Source: Parabacteroides sp. TM07-1AC (GTDB taxonomy: Bacteria; Bacteroidota; Bacteroidia; Bacteroidales; Tannerellaceae). Taken from it: a DNA stretch of 64,000 bases. The notes beneath the pieces were generated by a model. That model did not search any database. It was not told where the DNA came from and saw only the letters and a program-made list of their open reading frames with translations. Numbering within the stretch: position 1 is the first letter of the stretch; the number at the start of each line of letters is the position of its first letter. The DNA is taken from positions 89,854-153,853 of the forward strand of contig NZ_QUKD01000008.1 in assembly GCF_003480915.1 (NCBI RefSeq), read 5' to 3'. Both the position numbers and the translations under genes were made by a program. Below are positions 8,225-16,766 of the stretch, one piece after another.

Positions 8225-10144
8225 TTAATGTTGATTCCACCAAAGCGGGGTTGTCGTTAGATCCGGTCCCCCCAGCAATTCCAAAGCTTTCTGATACCCT
8301 TCCAGGTTATTTGTCTGGATATTGGCAGGATAACGGTAGCGTTTAGGGTAGAAATCCCAGCGGCATTCTTTGGCTGTTGCCATAGTCAGAGGAACCTGGT
8401 TCAATGGGTTGTAGTCTTTTTCTACAGCCTGATTCTCAAAGAACGGCAAACCGAGACGGCGATGATCGCTCCAGGCTTCTTCCGGTAACCAGGGTACCTG
8501 TGCAATGTATTTCTGAGTGATAATTTTCGTCAGTGCATCGTTGTTGTAAGAGCCACCGCGATAGATGGAATTTTTCGGATAATTATATGTCATTGTCTTA
8601 TTTTCCTTTGTATAAGGATCGACATAATTGACAGTGTACGGTTGCGCTTCTGTTGTATGGTCAAAGCTGACAGAGGTACCTACACGATTATAATCCGTCG
8701 ATGTCAGATATTGTGCAACCTGGTTTTGCAAGCCATGATATTCGAAACTGGCAGTGATGCCACTCTCATAATTCGACTTGGCGGTACCCGGAACCGTCCA
8801 ACCCTTCAGAGCAGCTTCCGCCAACAGGAAATAACTTTCCCACGGACCGAAGAAAACACGTTTCTGAGTATTCATACGATACTGTTTCGACATGGAAGGA
8901 TAGTTATAATTCTTTCCTGTCAGTGCACTGACCAGACCGGATAGATTATTCCATTCTCCGGCTACCCAGGTACCCCAGGTATAACGAGGATCGACCGTCA
9001 GCATCGGTTTAGTATTATCGTTCGGGTCCATCAATTCGACCGGCTGTACTTCGCTGGCCGCACCGATATAATCGGAATAAACCACACCGTCATTCCAGCC
9101 TACCACGCTGAACAGTTTAGGTCCACGCGGATCGACATACTGAGGGATCGCATCAAAATAGAATCCGGCACACGGATCGTTCGTCTTCAGCGGGAAATGT
9201 TTGTCCAGATATAACCCCATATAGGTATGAGGATCTTTCAGATGACTCTTCAGTGAGTCAGGAACAGGAAATTCGATACCGCCTAACCCTTCTGCCAGAT
9301 TCTTGAAAGTGACAGACATTGCCTGTGCATTCCAGGTACGCGACATGACACTTGTCAAATCGTTCCAACCATCTTTTTCCTGTACGCCAGCCAGGTCATT
9401 CAGGGAAGAGATAAAAGTCTTGCCCGCTGCATCTTCGAACTCAGTCTTTGCCAGTTCCGGAGAGACAGCCGAAATACGCATGGCGTAACGCATACGCAAA
9501 GAGTTGGCATATTTCTTCCATTCATTGATATTTCCGGCATAGAAAGCATCTTCACCAGCCATCGGTTCCATATTAATGGAAGGATCGAGGGCAGCCTCCG
9601 CTTCTTTCAGCTCTTTCAGGATAAAGCCGTAAATAGTTTCCACACTATCATATTCGGCAGGCACACCCGTGAAAGCCGACAAAGCCGGGATCGGTCCGAA
9701 ACCATCCGATACTTCCGCATTCAGGTAAGCACGCCAGATACGTGCCATCTGTATCACATTCTTATAATAAGGATATTGTTCGGCTTCGCCTTCGGCAACC
9801 TTCTTTTCACCCAGTTCGATCGCTTTGGTGGCTTTGTTCAACCAACCGACAGCGTATGAGTTACTCAGATATAGGGTAATATAGTCGTTATTGTCCGTTC
9901 CGATCGTAAAACCGCTACCCCGGTTAAAACGGGAAGCACGGTTCCACTCGGCAATGAAGATACGCTCGGCAATCTCCGGATTCATCTGTGCTCCGACAAT
10001 AGAGCCGTTCAGGAACCATTCAGGCTTAACTTTGTCCTCACCTACCTGGTTAGGGTCTTCGTTTATTTCCTGAAAATCATTACAGGATGTAAACAAAGCG
10101 GCTATCGAGAACATGCCTGCCAGTAATATATTCTTGGTGTTCAT
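8225..10144 (-). CDS. SusD-like nutrient-binding lipoprotein (SusD1)
   Basis: 639 residues. A lipoprotein signal ends at Cys21 (LFTSCNDF), and the mature start CNDFQEINEDPNQV is typical of the SusD/RagB branch often listed as SusD-like_2. SusD proteins sit on the outer membrane surface as lids over the SusC channel and capture the oligomeric substrate. The helical TPR-like body is recognisable (NEWKKYANSLRMRYAMRIS near residues 210-230), as is a C-terminal WDFYPKRYRYP segment. It lies 37 bp downstream of its SusC partner on the same strand. Substrate cannot be inferred because no enzyme is encoded nearby. Confidence 0.93.
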   Translation of the reverse strand: MNTKNILLAGMFSIAALFTSCNDFQEINEDPNQVGEDKVKPEWFLNGSIVGAQMNPEIAERIFIAEWNRASRFNRGSGFTIGTDNNDYITLYLSNSYAVGWLNKATKAIELGEKKVAEGEAEQYPYYKNVIQMARIWRAYLNAEVSDGFGPIPALSAFTGVPAEYDSVETIYGFILKELKEAEAALDPSINMEPMAGEDAFYAGNINEWKKYANSLRMRYAMRISAVSPELAKTEFEDAAGKTFISSLNDLAGVQEKDGWNDLTSVMSRTWNAQAMSVTFKNLAEGLGGIEFPVPDSLKSHLKDPHTYMGLYLDKHFPLKTNDPCAGFYFDAIPQYVDPRGPKLFSVVGWNDGVVYSDYIGAASEVQPVELMDPNDNTKPMLTVDPRYTWGTWVAGEWNNLSGLVSALTGKNYNYPSMSKQYRMNTQKRVFFGPWESYFLLAEAALKGWTVPGTAKSNYESGITASFEYHGLQNQVAQYLTSTDYNRVGTSVSFDHTTEAQPYTVNYVDPYTKENKTMTYNYPKNSIYRGGSYNNDALTKIITQKYIAQVPWLPEEAWSDHRRLGLPFFENQAVEKDYNPLNQVPLTMATAKECRWDFYPKRYRYPANIQTNNLEGYQKALELLGGPDLTTTPLWWNQH

Positions 10145-10181
10145 CTTGTTTTATTTCTTTATTGTTCTTATTAAACCATCT

Positions 10182-13100
10182 TTAAAATCCTACCGTTACG
10201 TTGAACGTAAATGAGCGGCTGGTCGGTGCAGCCCCGTTTTCAAATCCGGTGGCATTCGTATTGGTTGCCGATACGGATTCGGGGTCGATACCCGGCAGGT
10301 TATAATGGATCATCCATACATTGTTACAAGTGGCCGACAGACGCAGACGCTGGAACGGTGTCTTTTGTAACATGGCCCGGTTAAAGTCATAGCCAAGCGT
10401 GATATTACGCAGACGGATATTGGTAGCATCATACGTAAACATTTCAGGCAAACCGTAGTTTCCGGTCGAACCGATACGTTCCCAATAGTTCTGATGAGTT
10501 ACAGGGACTTTATTTTCCGCATAACCGTTAGAGGTCTGTACGACAGAATTAGGAACTACGAAGTCCTGACGATTACCGTTGACTACTGTTCCGGCAGCAT
10601 TACCACGAACATACAGGTTGGAAGCCGTAGCCGAATACAAGTCACCACCGATACGGAAGTCTACCAGGAAGCTAAGATTGAAGCCTTTATAAGAGAAGCT
10701 GTTCGTCCATCCCAGCATCCAATCGGGACTTTGATTACCGACCTTCGATTTGCCGGTCGTGATCAGAGGCAGACCGTCTTCACCTACAATGATCTTGCCA
10801 TAGTTAGGATCGTTCTTATCTTCTACACGCTGGAATGTTTGTCCGTAGATATCACCGTAATAACTACCTTGTACGGCTACGATCTGGATAGCATCCAATG
10901 TTTTTATATCATAGAGGGTAACACCCGGATACAGGTCGATGATCTTGTTCCGGTTCAGAGAGAATTGCGCCGTTGAATTCCAGCTCAATCCTTTCGGGTT
11001 ATCGAGGATCGCACCGTTCAATGAAATTTCGATACCTTCGTTCTGGATATTACCGGCATTTACTTTCCGTGAACTATAACCGGAGAACGGGTCCATCGGG
11101 AGGTTCAGCAACTGACGGGTGGCGTTTGTCTTATACCAGGCAGCATCCAATCCCAAACGATTATTGAAGAAGCGGACATCGAAACCGGCTTCCCACGATT
11201 TGATCAACTCACTGCGTACCGTAGAATCAAAGAGCACATTACCCGGAGCAGCCGTCGTATTCCCATTCTCATCTTTTCCTACCGTAAAGTTATTGTATAA
11301 CTGATACGGATCGAGGTCGTTACCTACTTCTGCATAAGAAGCTCTCACCTTGGCAAAAGTAAACCATTCAGGCATCTGCCCACCCAACTTCGGAACCATA
11401 TCGGAGATAACGCCCGACAAGCTGACTGACGGATAGAAATAAGAACGATTGGCTTTCGACATAGTAGACGACCAGTCGTTACGTGCCGTCACATCCAGGA
11501 ACAGATAACCGTCCCAGTTCAATTGCAACGATCCATACAGCGAATTCATCTTGCGGCGGGTCAGTTCGGAGGTGACTGTCGGTTTATTGATACCATTGTT
11601 CAGAGAGAAAAGGTTCGGGACAAGCAGTTCGCCTGCCGAAGCATTCATCTTCGTTCGTTTCTGCATCATCAGGTTACCGCCGAAAGAAACAAATCCACCC
11701 AGACGGTCGATCAGGTTATCCTTACGGGCCGTAGCCAGGAAACTATAGTTATTTTCGTAGAATGTTTCAGAACCTTCATTGTACAGACCGCTTGGCGTTG
11801 TATTCCCACCGGCATATACTTTTTCATTTTTAGTAGTCGTATAATAGTCGGTACCACCCCGGAGTTCGATATCGAACCAGTTCGTTGGAGCGTATTTCAA
11901 TGCGATATTACCCAGCAAACGGTTACGGGTATCGTTGTTTTGCCGGTATTTAGTTACCCAGTACGGGTTTTCCTGCGGATTCTTCGAGGCATCCCACCAG
12001 ATCATGTTTCCTTGTTCATCCACATCCTGTTTGAACTCAGCTACATTCAGTGAACGTGGCAAATTGTAGATCGTATTGAATGCATTGGAAGGATTGACAC
12101 CCTGGATCGGGCGGTTGTGGGCATTCATATTGATGTAATTCACTTTGGCATCGATCTTCCACTTTTCGGCTTCATCGAGGAAAGTGGTTGCACGCAAAGT
12201 AATGTTCGTCTTGTTCAGTTTTGATTCGGGAGTGATACCGGCATCATCCGAACGGTTGATAGAAGAGAATACCGATGTCCCTTTTATATTCTGCTGGAAG
12301 CTGACACCTTCATTGAAGGAAGTCCCGGTATTGAAAAAGGCATCTATATTATCATAAGTCTTTAAAGGCACCTGACGTCCGAGCCAGTCGGAGACCATCT
12401 GTCCTTCCGCTTTCGGTCCCCAGCTCAAACGCGACTGATTATCGTAAGCGCCGACCGAACCTTGTCCGAAGCTGTTCTGCAGATCCGGTTTAAGGAAAAT
12501 AGATTCAGTCGTGATACCGGCATTGACCGTGATACCCAGACCTTCGTTCTTCTTTCCCGACTTAGTGGTGATCAGGATCACACCGTTACCGGCACGCGAC
12601 CCGTACAAAGCGGCAGCAGAAGCACCTTTCAGTACCGTCATCGATTCGATATCTTCGGGGTTGATATCGGAAAGACCGTTACCCATATCGGCACCGGAGT
12701 TACCCCATACATCATCGACACCGCCTGTGAAGTTATCCATCGGCGTACCGTCGACTACGATCAGCGGCTGGTTACTACCGGTTAGGGAGTTATTACCACG
12801 CAGAACGATTTTAGAAGAACCACCTACCCCATTACTGGAGCGCACGATCTGCAGACCGGAGACTTTTCCTGATAATGAATTGGCAAGATTCGGTTCGCGT
12901 GACGACAGCAATTCGTCACCTTTCAGTTCCTGCATCGCGTAACCCAGTGCTTTCTTGTCACGTTTCATACCTAAAGCGGTCACAACGACTTCATCCAGCT
13001 TCTGGGCATCTTCTACCAGTTTCACATTCAATGTAGCTTGTCCGGTGTAAGGGATATCTTGTGTGGCAAAACCAATAAAAGAGATTTGGATAATGTCTCC

Positions 13101-13349
13101 CTTCTTTACGCCTTCCAGAGTGAAATGACCATCCATATCGGTCATGGTACCTGTGGTAGTGCCTTTTATCACAACAGAAGCCCCTGCGACGGGTCCGAAC
13201 TCATCTTCTACTGTTCCCGTTACTTTCGTATCCTGTTGGGAAATGTCAATAGCAGGATTCCCGGTATTCGGATTGGCAAAGGCGTTTCCGTTGAAACCCA
13301 ACGCGCCCGCCAGGAGAATCATGCTGACAGATTTGAATCTTTTCAACAT
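10182..13349 (-). CDS. SusC/RagA-type TonB-dependent outer-membrane transporter (SusC1)
   Basis: 1055 residues: signal peptide to about residue 26, a carboxypeptidase-regulatory-like beta-sandwich (about 41-115, KVTGTVEDEFGPVAGASVVIKG), the DEVVVTALG segment preceding the plug, the plug domain to about residue 265 (ALYGSRAGNGVILITTK), then a 22-strand barrel ending in the terminal aromatic NVTVGF. It imports oligomeric nutrients with SusD1 using TonB energy. There is no N-terminal STN domain, so it should not signal to an anti-sigma factor. It differs from the other three SusC proteins in its barrel, but its first 130 residues are very similar to theirs. Confidence 0.95.
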   Translation of the reverse strand: MLKRFKSVSMILLAGALGFNGNAFANPNTGNPAIDISQQDTKVTGTVEDEFGPVAGASVVIKGTTTGTMTDMDGHFTLEGVKKGDIIQISFIGFATQDIPYTGQATLNVKLVEDAQKLDEVVVTALGMKRDKKALGYAMQELKGDELLSSREPNLANSLSGKVSGLQIVRSSNGVGGSSKIVLRGNNSLTGSNQPLIVVDGTPMDNFTGGVDDVWGNSGADMGNGLSDINPEDIESMTVLKGASAAALYGSRAGNGVILITTKSGKKNEGLGITVNAGITTESIFLKPDLQNSFGQGSVGAYDNQSRLSWGPKAEGQMVSDWLGRQVPLKTYDNIDAFFNTGTSFNEGVSFQQNIKGTSVFSSINRSDDAGITPESKLNKTNITLRATTFLDEAEKWKIDAKVNYINMNAHNRPIQGVNPSNAFNTIYNLPRSLNVAEFKQDVDEQGNMIWWDASKNPQENPYWVTKYRQNNDTRNRLLGNIALKYAPTNWFDIELRGGTDYYTTTKNEKVYAGGNTTPSGLYNEGSETFYENNYSFLATARKDNLIDRLGGFVSFGGNLMMQKRTKMNASAGELLVPNLFSLNNGINKPTVTSELTRRKMNSLYGSLQLNWDGYLFLDVTARNDWSSTMSKANRSYFYPSVSLSGVISDMVPKLGGQMPEWFTFAKVRASYAEVGNDLDPYQLYNNFTVGKDENGNTTAAPGNVLFDSTVRSELIKSWEAGFDVRFFNNRLGLDAAWYKTNATRQLLNLPMDPFSGYSSRKVNAGNIQNEGIEISLNGAILDNPKGLSWNSTAQFSLNRNKIIDLYPGVTLYDIKTLDAIQIVAVQGSYYGDIYGQTFQRVEDKNDPNYGKIIVGEDGLPLITTGKSKVGNQSPDWMLGWTNSFSYKGFNLSFLVDFRIGGDLYSATASNLYVRGNAAGTVVNGNRQDFVVPNSVVQTSNGYAENKVPVTHQNYWERIGSTGNYGLPEMFTYDATNIRLRNITLGYDFNRAMLQKTPFQRLRLSATCNNVWMIHYNLPGIDPESVSATNTNATGFENGAAPTSRSFTFNVTVGF

Positions 13350-13379
13350 ACTGATGTTTTTTGTTTAATTTATTAGATT

Positions 13380-13409
13380 AAATGTGTTTGGCGTCAACCA
13401 ACGTCATTT
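13380..13409 (-). promoter_or_regulatory. susC1 leader hairpin with CGCCAAA
   Basis: In gene direction, AAATG (13409-13405) and CATTT (13384-13380) pair, with an inner TTGG/CCAA pairing. The element CGCCAAA (complement 13387-13393) starts at the top of the hairpin and runs down its 3' side; its last base is 38 nt from the start codon. The same element is found at a similar place before all four susC genes. Confidence 0.5.
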
Positions 13410-13442
13410 GGTAATATAAACAGAAAGAAACAAGCGTTGTTG

Positions 13443-13478
13443 CAAGATTAACATTGGGGAACAGCGGGATTTGTTCCC
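13443..13478 (-). promoter_or_regulatory. Putative susC1 promoter with inverted-repeat operator
   Basis: GGGAACA (13457-13463) and TGTTCCC (13472-13478) form a perfect inverted repeat with an 8-nt spacer. Just downstream in gene direction lies TAATCTTG (complement 13443-13450), one mismatch from TAnnTTTG. The repeat overlaps the expected -33 region, so it is a candidate operator. It differs from the AGTTCT repeat found before the other three susC genes. The rest of 13350-13635 holds no gene; a further inverted repeat, CACAAAT/ATTTGTG, lies at 13585-13609. Confidence 0.45.
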
Positions 13479-13635
13479 TCTAAAAGCCTTCCCGGCGAAA
13501 GGCACAAGCTATAAATCAAAAGGAGGTTGAGAACTCTTTTTTATTGGTTATTCAATCAGAGCATAACTTTTTTTTATTTTTAATCACAAATACTTGTAAT
13601 GGATTTGTGAAAATAAAGAAGAAAGAACCTTCTTC

Positions 13636-14307
13636 CTACATAGTCTGACAAAGAACTATCAATTTAGCTACTTGCCATGGATCATCAAAATGAATAGATT
13701 GCTCTTTTACCAGCTGACGGATGGCTTTCCGATGAGTATCGGGATAGAGTTTTAAGAATGATTTTAGGTTACTGAAAGATACTTGCTGTCCATCCAGACA
13801 GGTCCGATAGGTATTTTGATAGTCCTTTTTATATACACTGTTAGTGGGAAAACTAAGACCTTTATTCTGCATTAATGCCACATCCACCGAAGCCTGACCT
13901 CCGGATTGGGTAACAACCCCCATCGCACCGCGCTTACCTTTGTAATGCAATTTTACTTTCCAATCAACTAGTAATATATCCTCTCCTACAGGAATACATT
14001 CAAAAAAACTGGCACCTTCACGACTTGGAACAAACTTCCGATTTTGTATATAAAGAGTATCGATATTAGATGTATTATACATCATTTGATATTCATTACC
14101 GTCTTTGTAATATAATTCCTGCTTTTCACAATTATAGTTGAATTGGGTTTCTATACAGCGTTTATCAGTCAGTAAAATCTTTCCATCAGCAAACTGGTCA
14201 AACAAAAAAATACCCGACTGTTTTTCTAAAATCTTCTGTGCTCCCAAAATGAAAGGAAACAAAAACAAGATAAAACTTCCTTTCAGCAAAGAATTCACTT
14301 TCTTCAT
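13636..14307 (-). CDS. Secreted hypothetical protein, SusCD-associated family (paralogue of 34669-35307)
   Basis: 223 residues with a signal peptide (hydrophobic stretch about residues 9-22, ending FILGAQ). Function not recognised. It aligns over nearly its whole length with the 212-residue product at 34669-35307: both have F-x-x-G-x-x-L near residue 40, a tyrosine/phenylalanine-K-x-G-x-E turn, an IDTLYI or IDTVYI strand followed by NRKFVP or NARFIP, a G-A-M-G or N-A-F-G segment, and an LKLYPD or LKLFPG segment followed by a C-terminal helix with a Cys. The two lie at comparable places downstream of a SusCD pair. A periplasmic or surface accessory role in uptake is inference from position. 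Confidence 0.75.
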   Translation of the reverse strand: MKKVNSLLKGSFILFLFPFILGAQKILEKQSGIFLFDQFADGKILLTDKRCIETQFNYNCEKQELYYKDGNEYQMMYNTSNIDTLYIQNRKFVPSREGASFFECIPVGEDILLVDWKVKLHYKGKRGAMGVVTQSGGQASVDVALMQNKGLSFPTNSVYKKDYQNTYRTCLDGQQVSFSNLKSFLKLYPDTHRKAIRQLVKEQSIHFDDPWQVAKLIVLCQTM

Positions 14308-14379
14308 TCTATATATGATAGTTCAAGGGGATTCGTCTAAAACTTAACAGATACTATAAATTTAGTTATTTGCTAAACT

Positions 14380-14408
14380 TATAAGAGGGTGTGATGCACC
14401 CTCTTATA
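14380..14408 (-). terminator. Stem-loop downstream of the 14416-14838 gene
   Basis: TATAAGAGGGTG (14380-14391) and CACCCTCTTATA (14397-14408) form a perfect 12-bp stem with a 5-nt loop, 7 nt after the stop codon. There is no T-run on the minus strand (a T-run is present in the plus direction), so it may mainly protect the 3' end. Confidence 0.6.
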
Positions 14409-14415
14409 AAATTTT

Positions 14416-14838
14416 TCAATCAAATCCTCCATCTGAACCATATATAGAAAGATAAATATCACTACTACTATGGGGACTTTTTAATTTAATAGAATATTCC
14501 TTAGTTCCAGAAGGTTTTCCTATTGCAGAATCTTGAAAACTTCCCAAATCATTGTCAAAATAACCAGATTTAATATTAACTATATATACAACCTGTGGGT
14601 TCGTTAACGGACCTGTATATTGCCATGACACAGTAAAATTTACCTTTTCCACATATCCATATGAATCATACGAATAACTTATATTCGAAATTCTATAATC
14701 AACATGATTTTCCGAAGATAATGAAACAATCCAAGTAGTATTGTTTTCATTAGAAGGAGTATTTTCCATTTCAGAAGCAAAAGCATTATTTACATTACAT
14801 AAAAATGCTACAAATAATAATAATACTAGATGTTTCAT
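14416..14838 (-). CDS. Small secreted hypothetical protein
   Basis: 140 residues with a clear signal peptide (LLLFVAFLCNVNNAFAS, cut near residue 22). Not recognised. The mature part is rich in Ser, Tyr and Asn with alternating polar and hydrophobic residues (VNFTVSWQY, VVYIVNIKS), suggesting a small beta-sandwich. It lies between SusD2 and the 13636-14307 gene, separated from SusD2 by a strong terminator, so it is probably transcribed on its own; a near-consensus -7 (TTATCTTG) lies upstream. Its DNA is visibly more AT-rich than the neighbouring susC genes, which may indicate a separate origin. Confidence 0.65.
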   Translation of the reverse strand: MKHLVLLLFVAFLCNVNNAFASEMENTPSNENNTTWIVSLSSENHVDYRISNISYSYDSYGYVEKVNFTVSWQYTGPLTNPQVVYIVNIKSGYFDNDLGSFQDSAIGKPSGTKEYSIKLKSPHSSSDIYLSIYGSDGGFD

Positions 14839-14910
14839 AATAATACCTTTTTAAGTTTGTGCACACAAGATAAGTATTATTTATCATACAATCTACTAAA
14901 TTGTATGTTT

Positions 14911-14951
14911 TTTTAACAAAAAGGCGTTTCAATTTACACTGAAACGCCTTT
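14911..14951 (-). terminator. Terminator downstream of susD2
   Basis: AAAGGCGTTTCA (14920-14931) and TGAAACGCCTTT (14940-14951) form a perfect 12-bp stem with an 8-nt loop. On the minus strand it is followed by TTTGTTAAAAAAA. It lies 23 nt after the susD2 stop. Confidence 0.85.
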
Positions 14952-14974
14952 ATATATTGAAACTTAATACTTAA

Positions 14975-16753
14975 TTACAAAGCATCACCATTCGTATTCA
15001 CAGCTGTAGTAGTTCTATCAGCCCACCATACTGGAGTGGTATGATTATTCTTATGAGCTACTTCCTGGAAGTTCTCAGAATTTTCTTGACCTTCACTATC
15101 CGGATAATAGAAACGATCCATAAAGACTATATTGGCCAACGGAATAATTGGAAGTTCTCCATTTAAATCCTTAACCAAACGACGCGCTTCATTATAAATT
15201 TCGTATGGATTCATTATATTCATATCCAAGAATTTCTGGTCGAAAATAAATTTATACTTCTCTTGTGCAGAAGATAATGTATTAAACTTATTAGCCACAA
15301 ACTCACAATAATCAGCCAAGTGAGCCTCATCCAAACGAGGTGCTTCTGCACTTGCTTTCAAATACTGCAAAGCTGGAATTGTCGCTGCATTATATTTATT
15401 ATTTATATTCGAATCATAATAGAAACGAGTAGAAATATCAATAGCTTGTTTAATATGTTCTGCCGGATTTATATCGCTAAAAACACCCGGCCAACGAACT
15501 GCAGCTTCAGCCAATAATAGATGAACTTCCGGAGCATGAATTACAGGGAATGCCATATCGAAATTAAAATAAGTCCGACGATTGTACATTGTTACTAATC
15601 GTGTAGGAGACCAAGGACTATCGCTATAGTCATCATACTGGAAAAGATCATAAATTTCCTGATCTGTGTAATATTCATGTAATTTAACAGTATCAGCCAT
15701 ATGCATTGGCAGACCTATATAACGTCCATGTCTATCCGGCTGGAACATAGCATACAAACGAGGATCAAAATCATGTCGATCCGCAGCAATACCATTTTCA
15801 TCACCAGGTTGATATTTGTAATTCATGATACCTTGAATCATCGTCTCCGGAGCAATACATTCATTTGCACGTTCTTCAATGCCACGATAGAAAGTAACCT
15901 CAAAAGCATGTGTTTTATCTTGCTCTTCAAAGCCGATATTATATTCATATTCAGTAATCATACGGTTATCGTTAATCAGTTCACGGATTGTAGCCTGTGC
16001 TACATCCGGTTTCACATGACATAAACGCATCGCCATACGTAAACGTAAAGAATTAGCTAAGCGAATCCATTGATCAATATCTCCTTTACAAAGGATATCA
16101 GCCGCTTTAAACTGACTCTGATCCATTTCTGTTTGAAATTCAAATACAGATAATCCGTTAACAGCCTCTTTCAGCTTTGTCATAATGTCATCGTAGATTT
16201 CTTCCTGCGTATCATACTCTACATAAAATTCACCATGAAAAGCACCACCTGCACCAAAATAAGGAATATCATCATACAAGTCAGTACAACGTTGATAAGC
16301 ATATGCACTTACTATGTTCCGACAATAAACATATTCCATATTTCGTTCCCGATCTTCTTCTGACATCTCTGCAAACATCAAGTCCATGGCATTCAAGTTC
16401 TTACTGTAATCCACAGCAGTCTTATTAAAAATCACCTTATTGAATTCCACACCTGACCAGCCTAACCAAGGCTGAGATATCGAATTATTTTGACTCGCAT
16501 CCAAAAAGTCCGGACGGCTACACAAACCTAACATTCGACTAAAGCCAATCATGTAATGGTATGTAGGACCGTATTCCATACGGAACAAATGACCTTGTGT
16601 TAATGCCGAAGAAAAGAATAAATTAAACTGAGGCTCTGTCATCTGATCCGGATCGTTAAAATCTTCACGCAAATCATCCGCGCAAGAAGAGATAGATCCA
16701 GCTGTCAATGTGCCTAAAGCCAGGCAAGCAATATATTTTGTTATCTTTTTCAT
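14975..16753 (-). CDS. SusD-like nutrient-binding lipoprotein (SusD2)
   Basis: 592 residues. The lipoprotein signal ends at Cys24 (AGSISSCADD). The mature protein has the SusD-family helical body, including the IDQWIRLANSLRLRMAMRL segment near residues 230-250 and a PEVHLLLAEAAVRWPG segment in the C-terminal half. It should form the surface lid of SusC2. It starts 13 bp after susC2 on the same strand, so the two are co-transcribed. Its sequence is clearly different from SusD1, SusD3 and SusD4, so it likely binds another ligand. Confidence 0.93.
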   Translation of the reverse strand: MKKITKYIACLALGTLTAGSISSCADDLREDFNDPDQMTEPQFNLFFSSALTQGHLFRMEYGPTYHYMIGFSRMLGLCSRPDFLDASQNNSISQPWLGWSGVEFNKVIFNKTAVDYSKNLNAMDLMFAEMSEEDRERNMEYVYCRNIVSAYAYQRCTDLYDDIPYFGAGGAFHGEFYVEYDTQEEIYDDIMTKLKEAVNGLSVFEFQTEMDQSQFKAADILCKGDIDQWIRLANSLRLRMAMRLCHVKPDVAQATIRELINDNRMITEYEYNIGFEEQDKTHAFEVTFYRGIEERANECIAPETMIQGIMNYKYQPGDENGIAADRHDFDPRLYAMFQPDRHGRYIGLPMHMADTVKLHEYYTDQEIYDLFQYDDYSDSPWSPTRLVTMYNRRTYFNFDMAFPVIHAPEVHLLLAEAAVRWPGVFSDINPAEHIKQAIDISTRFYYDSNINNKYNAATIPALQYLKASAEAPRLDEAHLADYCEFVANKFNTLSSAQEKYKFIFDQKFLDMNIMNPYEIYNEARRLVKDLNGELPIIPLANIVFMDRFYYPDSEGQENSENFQEVAHKNNHTTPVWWADRTTTAVNTNGDAL

Positions 16754-16766
16754 TTTCTATAAACTA

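Noticed and set aside
13585..13609. CACAAAT/ATTTGTG inverted repeat as an operator or terminator
   Set aside because: The stem is weak and AT-rich with no T-run on the transcribed strand, so I only mention it under the susC1 upstream region.
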